This document shows, one piece after another, positions 20,100 through 30,777 of a DNA stretch of 33,582 nt. Position 1 is the stretch's first letter. Every line of letters starts with the position of its first letter. Both the position numbers and the translations under genes were made by a program. Location of the stretch: assembly GCA_021014945.1 (NCBI GenBank), contig MU266604.1:1-33582 (forward strand), in the 5' to 3' direction. The stretch is from Leucogyrophana mollusca (Eukaryota > Basidiomycota > Agaricomycetes > Boletales). The notes below the pieces were generated by a model that saw nothing but the letters and a program-made list of their open reading frames with translations, was not told the origin of the DNA and searched no databases.

Positions 20100-21600
20100 A
20101 AGAGGAGAGAAAGGAGAGAAAGGAGGGGACGTCGTCAGTGATCAGTTTAACGTGCAGGAATACATACCACAGAACGAAAACAGCAAAGCGAACGACACAT
20201 CGAACGAAGACACCACTCCGAGAGTACCTAGGAACCTCAGGGAGAACAATGCGGTAAAAGCGAGACGCGGATCTCCTGCACACACGCGCGCACCGTCATG
20301 CATGTATATGCGCACCTCCACGCATATATGCACCTCCTCATATCCCCGCCAATATCCCCTTCCTCCCCACTCCTCTAACCTGTTGCTCAAATACAGCCAC
20401 GAAAACAACGCTCTCCCCCTCTCCGCGCAAATACCCTCAACAGAACCTCCCCCACAAGAACGTGCAGGATCCACCACGAGAGCGTCAGGAAGCGCATCTC
20501 AGTGTCATCTGAGATGGGGGTGGTTGGCTGAAGGGGGCCGGTGCGTGTGGGGCTTATTTCATGTGGCAGATCCGAGTCGTCGAGTAAGTCGTCTTCTAGT
20601 TGGGACAAAGGCAGGTAGTGCGGGAAATACCCCGCGCACGCGCTCCACCCACCCCAGAGGCACCTCCGGCGCTTCCATATCTGACACGCCACGCGGCTCA
20701 CCGCGTATCCAACCACCATACATGTCAGCGATGATGACGCTCGAGCATGGGACGCGTGCATGCACTCCAGGCACTCCAGCCGCTCCTGGGCGACGACGGA
20801 GGCGACGTAGCGCTGGCGCGCGAGGAGGGCGAGCCGGAGGGAGGTAAGAAGGGATGAGGGTCGTGGAGTAGAGGACTGTGAGCGTGCGTGTTAGGGCTGT
20901 AGGTTAGGGTTACAGGGTAAAGCAGAAGAGACGAGAGGTAGTTCGAGCGAGATACAGGACGATGGGCGGAGGACAGGACGTACTAAGCATCCTGACCCCC
21001 CCACAGCCCTGCCCTACCGCGCGTACTACTAAGGGTGGACGAAGAGGCAGAGTATGTCAATGGAACCGTAGAGTGCGTCGAGGCAACAGCAGAGCCTGAG
21101 TAGCTCATCTGGGGGCTCGCCGTAGCTATCGAGTCCGAGATCTGTGCGCCTGCCGAGGCAAGGAAGTCGTGTGGGTGTAGCGCCAATCCAAATCCAGACA
21201 TACACCCTACATTCGACCACGTGTCACTACCCCCAGCCCCCTGGCCCACCGCACTGCCATCCCCGCCCAGATTCGAAACCGACACAGACCCCGCGTCCGA
21301 CTCCGTATCTGAAGGCGGCTCCGACTGCGCAGGCGAAGGGAAGAAGACGATCCGCAGATTATTGCAGAGCGTGACTTGGAGTACGACTGGAATTCATGTG
21401 TGAGGCCCTCGGCATCCATCTCCTTGAGAATCTGTTCGGAGAGCGCGGGGGGCGACGGCGGAGGCTGGTGTGCAGCAACATCCCGAATCAGCACCAATGC
21501 ACACACCATATCTCTGCGAGCCACGCACTTGTCCCCTGCCCAATCTCTCCTTGGCGACTTTATCCCCCACCTCCTCCGGGCGCTCGTTCACATACTGGAT
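20100..21600 (-). pseudogene. PEX3: PEX3 remnant B (N-terminal and middle parts)
   Basis: Minus strand, 5' to 3': YVNERPEEVGDKVAKERL (about 21540-21595), EMDAEGLTHEFQSYSKS (about 21375-21430), a Ser-rich linker with SVSVSNLGG (about 21275), LTVLYSTTLIPS (about 20850), IAQER-type segment VVAQERLECLECMHA (about 20755-20800) and FLTLSWWILHV (about 20465-20500). These follow the order of fungal PEX3: membrane anchor and PEX19-binding helices in turn. A 2-bp loss at about 20855 compared with remnant C throws TTLI out of frame with LLTSLRLALLARQRYV. The C-terminal third is absent; the minisatellite and a deletion junction lie on that side. Pseudogene. Confidence 0.65.
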
Positions 21601-21660
21601 GACAGCGTACCCACCACTAAGGAGATTTGCGGGCCCATGTCAAAATACTAGCGTGCGCTA

Positions 21661-23030
21661 TCGAGTATACTGAAGGCAGGGTCGATGGCTTCGGTGCGAG
21701 GATTTGTGAGACGAGGTTACGTAAGTCCGCGGTTATTGAGTTCGAAAAATTGGATTGGCATGCTCGCTGTTGTCGACGATGATCTCGACCAGCGTCCGTG
21801 GTGTCGCCAACATTTTACACGTGACGACCGATGTTCTCGACAGGCTATTCTCATAGCCGCGACCTTTGGCTCTTGCCGTCCCTCCTTTGTGTTTGCGCCG
21901 GTCTCTGACCACTTCAAGTTGATGCTACAATCGCGGAGGTAATCAAGCAGAATGTCTTTCCTTCTCGCGTTGGCTTCTGGCGCGCCTGCCTACGGCTTGC
22001 ATCGGGCAAACCAATGCATCTTGGGCGATGGAAACTAGCGATGGCGCCCAATTCTGCATCCACTGCGATGGCGTCAAAGTTTGTGTATAGTACGATAGTG
22101 CTCACTCGGTGAGCCCTCAGTACATGTTCTCTGACCCAAGAGTAGATGGACTTTTCGGGTCCCACTCACGCACTGCCTCAGTGGACTGACCTCCATCCAT
22201 CGATGTGTGCTCTCTGTGCAACTGCAGTTTCACCCATCAACTCGCGGGAACACCTTCCCACCCAGAGCGAAAGATTTGCTGCACAGTCGTGCTGGGCCTA
22301 CGCCTGATGCCAATTCTCCGCTCGTCGCCTATGTCTGCTTGATCGACGCCGCGTGGCTCAAGGAGACGGTAAGGAGCAATCAGCCTGCCGAGCTCACCCA
22401 CGCTCGAGATCGGGCTCAAGACGTACTCAAATCAAATGATCAAGGAGAGCATTTGGGTAAGTCCGGGTCTGTTGTGTGTGCGATCTTAGTGGACTCATTA
22501 TCCGCGATTGCCTGATTCTCCTTTGTATCTGCTCGATGGTTACAAAATGAATGATATCTGGGCTTCGAAGTCATTGCCAAGCCGGTGCCACCTCAAGCCT
22601 ATCGTGCCATGCTAGACAATTCCACGAGAAACACCTGACCATCTTCCGGCTAAATCAGAGATCCTGTAAGGTCATGGTGTAACAAGGGTTACGCTGCGAG
22701 GTACGGATTGCTTAAACGTACACTTCCACCCCATGTCACACAAGAGCACGACCCACAGCCTGAGCCTGATGTGAACCATCGATTTGGTCACTGGCGCTTG
22801 ATGCGGCGGCAAAGGCAGATATTTTGAGCGTGCACCGTTGCATGCAAGCACAGGGCCATGAAAGAGGAGCCGTTGAGCGGTGTGAACACGCCTCGATACA
22901 TGGTCGTACTGACTTTCGTGTAGATGTTCCTCGTTCCTAGGTATGCCGAATAATAAAGAGTCTTCGAATCAAAGACTGAGACGTCCCTTGTTCCTACTCA
23001 GTTGCCGTTCACGTCTTGGGATTGTGACAT
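21661..23030. other. No intact gene; diverged duplicate blocks
   Basis: Includes matches to 16200-16470 (21935-22112 and 22545-22600) and to 1326-1372 (22333-22378). 21661-21725 resembles the 5' flank of PEX3 remnant C (GTGAGACGAGGTTACGTAAGT in both). An ORF at 22207-22515 is open on the plus strand but unrecognised. Nothing further is supported at 22610-23030. Confidence 0.45.
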
Positions 23031-23034
23031 GAAA

Positions 23035-23428
23035 CTCCATACTGGGAGCTGAAGCCTTGGTGAGTGAAGTAGTGTGCATTGTGTTTCTTTTTTGATATGC
23101 GGCGTGCGCAACTTGGGGCGATCCTCGTCTCCTAACCCTCCACCCTCATCATCTGGTTGTCAATGTACTCCAGGCTCTCATGCAGTCTCGGGTTTACTTT
23201 GTACCTCTCGTTGATTGTTGCTGCGTTTTTTAACCACAGGTGATATATTTTTGTTGAAATGTCTGATGCTTCCGCGTTTCTTAGTATTTATCATGATCTT
23301 GATTGTTTCCCAACGCAACACGGCGCCTTCTAGTTACGCTGAGCTACAGCACCGATCCTAGTATAAAGGCTCCAAGCACTACTAGATACGACAACGAAAA
23401 CTTTCAACCTCCTGCCCCTAACTGTGCG
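23035..23428 (+). repeat. Conserved 5' leader of DUF6533 copy 3
   Basis: Shorter version of the leader at 1990-2519 and 16815-17346: several internal tracts have been lost, and repeat E is absent upstream. The TATA box is kept. Confidence 0.65.
23362..23367 (+). promoter_or_regulatory. TATA box of DUF6533 copy 3
   Basis: TATAAA 67 bp before the ATG at 23429, in the same CCTAGTATAAAGGCTCCAAG context as copy 1. Confidence 0.65.
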
Positions 23429-25211
23429 ATGAGCCTCGTAGAAACTCTCGGCCAGACCCAAGTCGTCGAATATATGCAGAGTAAGCAATTGTCCTGTTTG
23501 TAGGCTTACAATAGTCGCAATGCTGAGCCACATTTCTTCGCAGTGGCCTCAACAGCCGTTGTTATGTATGACCAAGGTCGAAGACTTCCTTTTCTGTCAA
23601 TTCAAGCTGACGAACAGTAATTCTACAGTGCTTAACTTTTCACAAGAGGTCTGGACTCCTTGCCTCATTCCCTCCGGGCAACGCGCTGAAGTTTAAGCAT
23701 CATGGAGGTGGATCTGATCTGGGTAAGTACCCGCGTCACAGATCGCTTAAGAGTACTCCAAAGCTCACACGGACATCAGAGTCGTCGCTGGACCTTCATG
23801 ACAGGACTTTATTTTGCAGTGCGTGGGGCTGTCTGGCATCTCGTTGTTCACCTTGCAATATAGCTCTAGGCTCGTTACTGCGGCTCCGTGTCTCTGTTGT
23901 GCGTCCAGGAATCAAATCTTAATCCTCTCAGCTAACGCAACGTTGCGACTAATAGCACAATTGCAGCATGTAAGCCAACTCCAAGAGCACACCACCTTCG
24001 CTGAATATCGTGTACCAGTGACCTTGCGGCTCACCTGGACTCGCAAAGTGCGCACATATTTATGCGGTCCCGCAGGCCCGCAAGATATCATCTGACAGAA
24101 ATGGTACTATAGGGGTGAGGCTTGCTATACATTGCCCTCTCGTTTGTCCACCGTGACTCGGATGTGACGCTAATGCTCAACACAAACAAACTATACAGAG
24201 GTAAGCACCAATTAGTTGCGTGTTCTACGTCTCCAGCGTGGCTGGCCACGTTGACTTAGAATCTCGCATTTCCAAAAGCCGAATCTGCATATATTGCCTG
24301 TCAATGGTTGGCTGCTGTGTTCAGTATAGCAATGCAAGGTGTGTGAGGCCATGACATTCAAAATTATTTCTATTGCTATTGATCATTCACTCATGGTCAG
24401 CGATTCTTCTCGTGCGGGTGTATGCGCTGTACAACCGTTCGAAGAAGCTTCTGGCTTTCCTGCTGGCATGCTTTTGCTGCGAGGCGATTGCAGTGCTGGT
24501 AATTTCCGGAATGCTATACGACTTTTCTGTCATGAGAAGATATAGTGCGTTTAAATGTCTAACTAGAGCGTCCACCTTAGCTCAGTCACCGTTGGCTCAG
24601 TCGTAGCTATCGATCCAAATTCGATTGGCAGTGTCGAGCAGGAAGGGGAGGTGGATCCTGCTGCCTTGGAACCACTAGCAGGGGTTTACGTCATAATGGA
24701 ACTGACATTCGATGTGATCTTACTTGCACTCGCACTATTTGCCGCCGTAAAGCATGCCCTAGAGGCCAGACGACTGCACCGAACATGGTCAATCAACCCT
24801 CTGGTGAAGTCTTTGGTTGCGGACCAAATTATCTACTTCATCGTGTGCGCCGATTATTTATTAATCCCAGGGTAACATTCACTCAGTGAGCTCTCCAGGA
24901 ACGTAATTTGGCAAGCGATTGTCATCCCCGCAATATTACCCAATTTCAGTGCAGCTGGATCTCCGTTTGTAATTGGACTGAACAATTTCTTCAACGCGTT
25001 TGCTGTCTTGGCAGGTCCTCATGCGGTGATCAGCCTCCGCGCACAAGAACTCAAGACAGTGGAGGGCACGTCACACGGAGAGCTGAGCACGATCCAGTTC
25101 GGAGCTAGGGACCTGCCAGCGCAGTCAGTAGAAGAGAGAGAGCCCGAGCCCGAGCCAATGTTGGGGCGTGGTTCTAGTCCCGCCAGACGTCAAGCTGTAG
25201 AGGAAGCTTAA
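23429..25211 (+). CDS. DUF6533 membrane protein gene, copy 3 (best preserved)
   Basis: Supported exons: 23429-23480, 23544-23576 (MASTAVVMYDQ), 23629-23648 (VLNFSQE), 23708-23722 (VDLIW, 15 nt), 23780-23818 (SRRWTFMTGLYFA), from 23870 (ARYCGS), 24260-24338 (NLAFPKAESAYIACQWL onward), 24401-24528 (AILLVRVYALYNRSKK onward), 24567-24844 (FAAVKHALEARRLHRTWS, ADQIIYFI) and 24887-25211 (LSRNVIWQ, AGPHAVISLRAQE, STIQFGARDLP, stop TAA). Every join listed keeps frame with GT-AG ends. The stretch 23895-24259 (second helix and loop) could not be assigned to exons, so the model is incomplete. Family knowledge: DUF6533 sits at the N-terminus of a mushroom family with about seven helices, resembling receptors, function untested. 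Regulation: shared TATA leader. The most likely functional member of the set. Confidence 0.7.
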
Positions 25212-25760
25212 CATCTACCCTGCGGTCTCGACTCTCGACCTCACTTGGATGCACTGCCTCGAATGACCGTTCTCCTTAAATTTCCGATGTTCTGACTGCT
25301 ATTTATCTATTTGTGTGCTCTTTCAGCTCTGTATTTATTTCTTGCGTGTCTGGTTTTTACTTAATATTCGTTCTGTGCGTGGCGCTGTACTCTCGTTGTT
25401 TGGATATTCCGATGAACCGTACGGACAGCATCGTCCCCCTGATTAACGCCGAAGGGCAATTGAGGTGGTTTGTGGCACTCGAGTCATGACCACAGAGATG
25501 TGCAAGTGTATATCAGTATGCAGCGAAGAGAACACGATACATAGCTAGAGCATGCGGTGCTACTACCCTCGAGTTTGATCCCCCGCCGTGATTCTGCTAC
25601 TGCCCCGGAAAGCGATCCTGATAATCCGAGATGACGATCGCTTCCAGTCCTGAGACCTCTCGCGTACCGATGATGCTCTGTGTTTCAAAGGTATCAGTAT
25701 TGGTGTCGCAAAACATAGGATGGTGGGATGGGGATGGAGGGGTGCATTGGGGGTGAGAGC
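25212..25760. repeat. 3' flank of DUF6533 unit 3
   Basis: Matches 3953-4440, including TTTCCGATGTTCTGACTGCT, GATCCTGATAATCCGAGATG and the GGATGGTGGGATGG tract before the 29-bp minisatellite. Confidence 0.65.
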
Positions 25761-25819
25761 ATGACTCTCTGAATCACCACACTGGGAAAAACCGCAACGA
25801 TTGCCGAAGGCCGCGATAG

Positions 25820-25925
25820 CCAGGGGTAGCCCACAAGTTCAACGATCAACGGAGACAAAACACAGGGTGGTCGGTCGAAGGAAATAAACTACAGATCAAT
25901 CGGTCAGTGGAAGTGACCCCCAAAC
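25820..25925. repeat. ~29-bp minisatellite (copy 2)
   Basis: Three to four diverged units (AAACACAGGGTGGTCGGTCG, then AAACTACAGATCAATCGGTC), in the same place relative to PEX3 as the array at 4520-4625. Confidence 0.55.
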
Positions 25926-26111
25926 TACAACCAAGGCACGCACCGCACCCAGCGAGGCATGGAACACAGCCGGTCCCCCGAAAGCGAAGGGAAAGAAAAG
26001 GCGTGCAAGTTCGGAGCAGCTAACACGTCCGCACGGCCATATAATCTGGGAGAAACACGCAGACAGAGAAGCGAGTGGAAGGGCAACCAGACAATCAGAT
26101 AGAAGACTCAC

Positions 26112-28690
26112 ATCAATCAACTCATTCAACAGCCCATTCAACGCGAGCTGGCTCCACTTCGCCAGGCCCGGCAACAGACCCACTAAACGAACCTTCACTT
26201 CCTCCTTCTCCCTCGCGCTCTCCCTCTGCAGCTGGCTGTACCCATCCTCACCCGTATCACCTCCCCTAGCCTCATCGCCACCACCCATAACAGTCCCATC
26301 GTTCATCCACCCGCACTGTCCACAAATACAAGCCCTTTCAGCGCCTCGATGAGCACCTCCGTCGCACGGACGAGCGCGGCCTCGAGGACGAGCGCGAAGT
26401 CCGGGGAGAGGAGGTAGGAGCGCGTTTGCGCGAGGAGGCCGGTGAAGTGCGGGTCGGGGGTGTGCGTGGTGTGCGTGAACGGGGTGTATGCGGCTGTGGG
26501 CATAGAAGCGGCGGCAGACAATGTGTGGGATGCGGTATGTAAGTGCAGGGGTCTGGGTGGTGAGTTTGATGACGAGGAGAGGGAAGTTGGGCAGGACGAC
26601 TCGCGGGAGTGTGACGGGAAGACGTGGGAGTCTTCGAGTAGAGATGGTGGATGTGGTTGGAGTATTCGTATGGGGTGGCGCACCACCCTGTGCGAGGACA
26701 TGGGCGGTCGTTTCGGGCGCTGGGGGGAGGAGAGACGAGAGGAAGCTATGGGGTTGTGTGCCAGGGTTGATGAGCGTTGGTCAGGCGGTTTTAGATGGAG
26801 GGAAGAAAGTAAAAGAGGCTGGAAAAGTCGCGGAATATAGACGAGGGGGAGAGGGCGAAGATAGAGAAGAGAGGTGAGTTTGGTGGATCCGACTTTCGTT
26901 TTCAGGGATACACTGGGATCGAGTTCGTGTGTTCGCGTGTTGGAATTTGGGCGCGACGTTGTGTGAGCGAGTATCGAGCACATGGGGACAAAACGCGCAT
27001 AACATACGTCCGGACAAGCGTATATCGAGTATGCGTCGTGTTTGATGTTCAGTGGGCAGGAAAGCAGGTGAAGGAAATGGACAAGAAAGGAGCGAAAGGA
27101 AGAAAAACCGTCAGTGATCTGTTTGGGGTGCAGGGATATACCACAGAGCGAAAATGGTAAAACCAGAGAACGCGAACGAGACTTTGAACGACGACGCCCC
27201 TGCGTTTCAAACAGTTCCATTCTGAGAGTACCCGGGAGTCTCAGGGAGAACGACGCTAGGAGGGCGAGATGCGGCTCTCTTGCACACGCGCGCGCACCCT
27301 CATGCATGCATATGCGCACCCCCACGCATATATGCAAGCATACAGGCTTACATGCACACCGTCCGCATATATGCACCTCCTCCTATCCCCGTTAATACCC
27401 CTTTCCTGCTCCTCCAGCCTGCTGACCATATACGGCCACGAAAACAACACTCTCCCCCTCTCCACGCAAGCACCGTCAACAGAACCTCCCCCACAAGGAA
27501 TTATCAATCGCAAAAAATAAGAAAGCCACGATCCCTCAACCCTAACAAACGCAAACAAAACCACTCACCCTTCCAATACCCCCTCGACCCTCGACGCAAC
27601 ATCCGTCCACCCCACGTGTAGGATCCACCACAAGAGCGTCAGGAAGCGCACCTCGGTGTCTCCTGAGATGGGGATGGTTGGCTGAAGGGGGCCTGTGCGT
27701 GGTGGGCTTGTCTCGTGTGAGTCGTCGGGTAAGTCGTCTTCTGGTTAGGGGGTGAATGTGGGTGGTGCGGGAAGTGGCCGCGTACGCGCTCCGCCCCAGA
27801 GGCACCTCCAGCGCTTCCATATCCAACACGCGGCTCACCGCATACCCTATTGCCACACGCGTAAGCGATGGTGGCGCGCGAGCATGGGACGCATGCATGC
27901 ACTCCAGCCGCTCCTGGGCGATAATGGAGGTGACGGAGCGCTGGTGCGCGCGAAGGACGAGCTGGAGGGGGGTAAGAAGGGATATGAAGGTCGTGGAGTA
28001 AAGGGCTGTGAGGAAGCGTGTTGGGGCTGGAGGTTAGGATTACAGGTTACAAGTAAAGCAGAAGGACGAGAGGCAGTTCGAGCGAGATGCAGCTCTGCTT
28101 TACTGCGCGTACTGCTGGAGGTGGACGAAGAGGCAGAGTATGTCGATGGAACAGCAGAGTGCGTCGAGGAAACGGTCGATCTTGTGTGGCTCATCCGGGA
28201 GCTCGCCGTAGTTATCGAGTTCAAGAGCTGTGCACCTGCAGAGGCGGTGAAGTCCTAGGTGGGTGCAGCGCCAATCTAGACCCAGACGCACCCCCTACAA
28301 CCGACCACGTGTCATTACCCCTACCCCCCTGGTCCACCGAGCTCCCATTCCCGCCCAGACTCGAAACCGACACAGACTTCGCGTCCGACTCCCTTTCTGA
28401 AGGAAGCCCCGACTGCACAGGCGAAGGGGAAGAAGAACCATGGAGAGCGTGGGGATGAGCGCCATGATTGTGTACACGGAGTCTTCGTGTGTATGTTGGA
28501 AGCGATAGCGGAGGCTGGTGCTCCAGCATACCGAGTCAGCAGCAGTGCACACACCGTACGACGGACTTGTCCTTTGCCAATCTCTCCCTGATGACTTGTC
28601 CTTCACCTCCTCCAGGCGCTCATTCACATACCGCTGACAACGTACCCACCACTGAGGAAATCTGCTAGCACAATTCAGCGCTGCCAAACT
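26112..28690 (-). pseudogene. PEX3: PEX3 remnant C (nearly full length)
   Basis: The longest PEX3 copy. Minus strand, 5' to 3': RYVNERLEEVKDK (about 28580-28620), THEDSVYTIMALIPTLS (about 28445-28500), Ser-rich linker with SVSVSSLGGNGSSVDQG (about 28340-28390), LTALYSTTFISLLTPLQLVL (about 27945-28005), IIAQERLECMHA (about 27890-27930), FLTLLWWILHVGWTDVASRV (about 27585-27650), SSLLPPAPETTAHVLAQGG (about 26690-26750), RSYLLSPDFALVLEAALVRA (about 26365-26425), then VKVRLVGLLPGLAKWSQLAL and LLNELID, ending at a GTGAGT donor at 26112. Order and motifs fit PEX3, the peroxisomal membrane receptor for PEX19. Damage: the frame shifts between DK and THED, a TGA at 26303-26305 splits GLVFVDSAGG from the next exon, and other pieces lie in different frames. 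The true N-terminus and last exon were not found. No minisatellite at the site used in A, B and D. Confidence 0.72.
27280..27385. repeat. Alternating purine-pyrimidine tract
   Basis: CACACGCGCGCGCACC, CATGCATGCATATGCGCACC and CGCATATATGCA tracts within PEX3 remnant C. The matching place in remnant B (20275-20345) is about 30-40 bp shorter, lacking GCAAGCATACAGGCTTACAT and neighbours. The composition favours Z-DNA or slippage, and the length differs between copies. Confidence 0.5.
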
Positions 28691-28739
28691 ACCAGCGTGC
28701 GCTATCCATCGGGATACTGAAGGGAGGTCGATGCTGGTC

Positions 28740-29106
28740 GATGGCTTTGATGCGAACAGTCGTGAGACGAGGTTACGTAAGTGGAAGCTCGGCGGTGATG
28801 GAGTTCCTTATTACGAGCAGCCCACGATGCCTCTACTCGAATAGAACAACATCCGAGTCGGAAAAAAACGGTGCATTCTTCCTACTACAAGCACTCTGTG
28901 CGTACAACAACATCAACGTATGAGAAAAGTATTTATATCTCAGATGCAGAACGAAAGGAACGATGCGGATTGAAGCGCAGGCTCGGGCGAGATCAATTCC
29001 CACCGCCATCGCAATAACAAGAGAACCCTGTGAACTTCAGTGAGCACCCGAACCGTATTGGTGTCAGACATTGCTTACCCTCCGTCTGCCATCTCGAGAC
29101 AGCAGT
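28740..29106. other. Spacer between PEX3 remnant C and the aegerolysin gene
   Basis: The left part shares GTGAGACGAGGTTACGTAAGT with 21708-21728, the 5' flank of remnant B. The rest holds the 3' flank of the aegerolysin gene. No gene seen. Confidence 0.4.
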
Positions 29107-29586
29107 TCATCCCTTGATCGCGGCCTCAACTGTGATGTTTCCGAGAGCACCACCGCTGGGGTTCCACGGCCCATTGCTCACAATGTACCCTCCAGCCTTA
29201 TTCACGTCCCGGACTTCAAAGTTGTTGGTAGGTGAACCCCACGGGCAGTTCCAATACAAAGTGCAAACTTTGGTTGTGTCGTCATAAAGGTCGATAGTGC
29301 CCTCGGTTCCGGAGGGAGAACCGGAGCGACCGCAAGACGAAATTGACTGCTCCGAGCCAGCAGGAATGACGATCTTGTCGATTTCCTCCGGGGAAATCTC
29401 GACATCTTTGTTCCCATTCTTATGGAACTTTCCCCTGTTGAGATTGCACATCGTCATCAGCGAGCGTCTGGCTGCTCGAGAAACTGGTGCGTACCAACTG
29501 AGGCTGGCATTCTGGATCTTGAGCGGGCGACTTTTGAAGGAGTTTGTGATCTCAAGGACCACCCACTGTGGATATCCTTCTGGCAT
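29107..29586 (-). CDS. Aegerolysin family protein
   Basis: Two exons, 29495-29586 and 29107-29434, joined over a 60-nt GT-AG intron (29435-29494), giving 139 aa, the usual family length. Marks seen: IQNASLSW just before the splice, a SISSCGRSGSPSGTEG stretch, VCTLYWNCPWGSP and a C-terminal SGGALGNITVE. No signal peptide, as usual for the family, so secretion would be non-classical. Known: aegerolysins are small beta-sandwich proteins that bind membrane lipids such as ceramide phosphoethanolamine or sphingomyelin with sterol; some form pores only with a separate MACPF partner, and expression often rises during fruiting. The Met at 29586 is chosen because an upstream in-frame extension (to 29775) reads through the TATA box and has no family similarity. 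Frame and splice sites are clean, so it looks intact. No MACPF gene was recognised nearby. Confidence 0.9.
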   Translation of the reverse strand: MPEGYPQWVVLEITNSFKSRPLKIQNASLSWYAPVSRAARRSLMTMCNLNRGKFHKNGNKDVEISPEEIDKIVIPAGSEQSISSCGRSGSPSGTEGTIDLYDDTTKVCTLYWNCPWGSPTNNFEVRDVNKAGGYIVSNGPWNPSGGALGNITVEAAIKG

Positions 29587-29683
29587 TATCAGTGAGAGAG
29601 GCTGGTGAGGACGGAAAGAAGTGTTTGTTCGATTGCAGAATTTGGGAAAAGGTATCAGTGTTGAGTTGAGCAGTTCGTGGAGG

Positions 29684-29691
29684 CTTTTATA
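29684..29691 (-). promoter_or_regulatory. TATA box of the aegerolysin gene
   Basis: TATAAAAG on the minus strand, about 100 bp upstream of the ATG, with CCAAT in the inverted sense further upstream (29719-29723 on the plus strand). A strong core promoter by sequence. Confidence 0.6.
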
Positions 29692-30064
29692 CCGTCCATC
29701 CAGAGCCACCGACCACCCCCAATGACGAATCTTGATCACCAGCTTCAGGATCAAGGTTTCGGCTTGAGCAAGCATGGGATGCGGCGCTGCCGTATGCAGG
29801 ATGTTTGTATTTCGCTTGCGCCGTGTTAACTAAGGTGAGTGCGATGTTACCTTATAATGCATTACCATACATTCGCACTTTTGCCGATCTCCATTCAGGA
29901 CGTTGGGGAATAGATCTGCTACCGGAGACAATAACATCTCAATGTTATGGACGTCGCGGCTCAATTCACACAGTTTCTATATGTCACCCAGGTATACGGA
30001 AAGCATCCCCAAGGTCTGCCACAGGCCCTCGAGCCAATTTAATTTTTACAGACGCACCTAAATC

Positions 30065-30775
30065 TCAAGGCTCGCTTTCCAGACAGAAAATGCAGCCTCT
30101 CACTCGTAAATCAGCATAGATTCCTTTACGTGCGGTGCCTGCCCCGGACTTCAATAGATTTGCAAATTTGATCAATCCCCCTGTCGAACGCTGTTCGCTT
30201 CCCAGTTCGTGTAGGCGATTGAACGATTGTTCATCTTCCATGCACCATGGCACATACTGTAAGTCGCGTAACTTCTCTTCGGTGGGCTGAATGTTCCATG
30301 TCGGTTCCGTCCGACAGCGTTTGAATTGAAACTCTATGTAGTAGTAGGTTTGCGACGTTACGCATGAAACGTCACATACGATATACTTCCATGCACCTTG
30401 TCTCCACCATGGGATTCTGTAGTCCCCTACTCTTCCGAAGATACTCGGGGTCTCCAGCGATTTCCTGGTCAACACTCCTTTTGCATGGCTGAACCCTCTC
30501 CTCGTCCCATATCCCGCTCGCTATCAAGTCCTCCCTCAAAGCCAGATTGCCACCCAGCTCGGTGTTCAAGGACGGGACGTTGTATCCTTCCTCGCGCAAC
30601 TTCAAACGTGATCGTGAAAGACCAACACTCTTTATGCCCTCAAGCGCGATCAACAAAAGGGTTTCGGTCGCTTGGAACCCCAAGGGTTCTACGATGCGGT
30701 TATTGCATATGGTCTTCCCTCCACTATCTATGAGCTGGACATATCCGCGCAATCGAATGTCCCTTGTGGTTTCAA
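30065..30775 (-). pseudogene. Unidentified protein gene, truncated at its 5' end
   Basis: Minus-strand ORF from about 30775 to 30372 has a protein-like composition: EPLGFQATETLLLIALEGIK, LREEGYNVPSL, ALREDLIASGIWDEERVQ, EIAGDPEYLRKSRG. A candidate intron starts GTGCATGG near 30390 and ends CTACATAG near 30334, leading to FQFKRCRTEPTWN, then LRDLQYVPWCMEDEQSFNRL. I do not recognise the family. The upstream end runs without a stop into the antisense-shifted PEX3 sequence of remnant D at about 30778, so the native start has been lost. The hybrid ORF (start at 30839) is an accident of the junction. Either a decayed gene or the 3' part of one cut by rearrangement. Confidence 0.45.
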
Positions 30776-30777
30776 AA

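Noticed and set aside
20152..20847. A 231-aa open frame on the plus strand
   Set aside because: It is antisense to PEX3 remnant B and low in complexity, with no family similarity.
26303..27376. A 357-aa open frame on the minus strand
   Set aside because: It joins non-coding, repetitive and PEX3 sequence; only its last ~45 residues match PEX3 and most of the rest is out of the PEX3 frame. Treated as part of remnant C.
29587..29775. N-terminal extension of the aegerolysin gene
   Set aside because: The frame is open, but it runs through the TATA box and has no family similarity; the Met at 29586 gives the normal family length.
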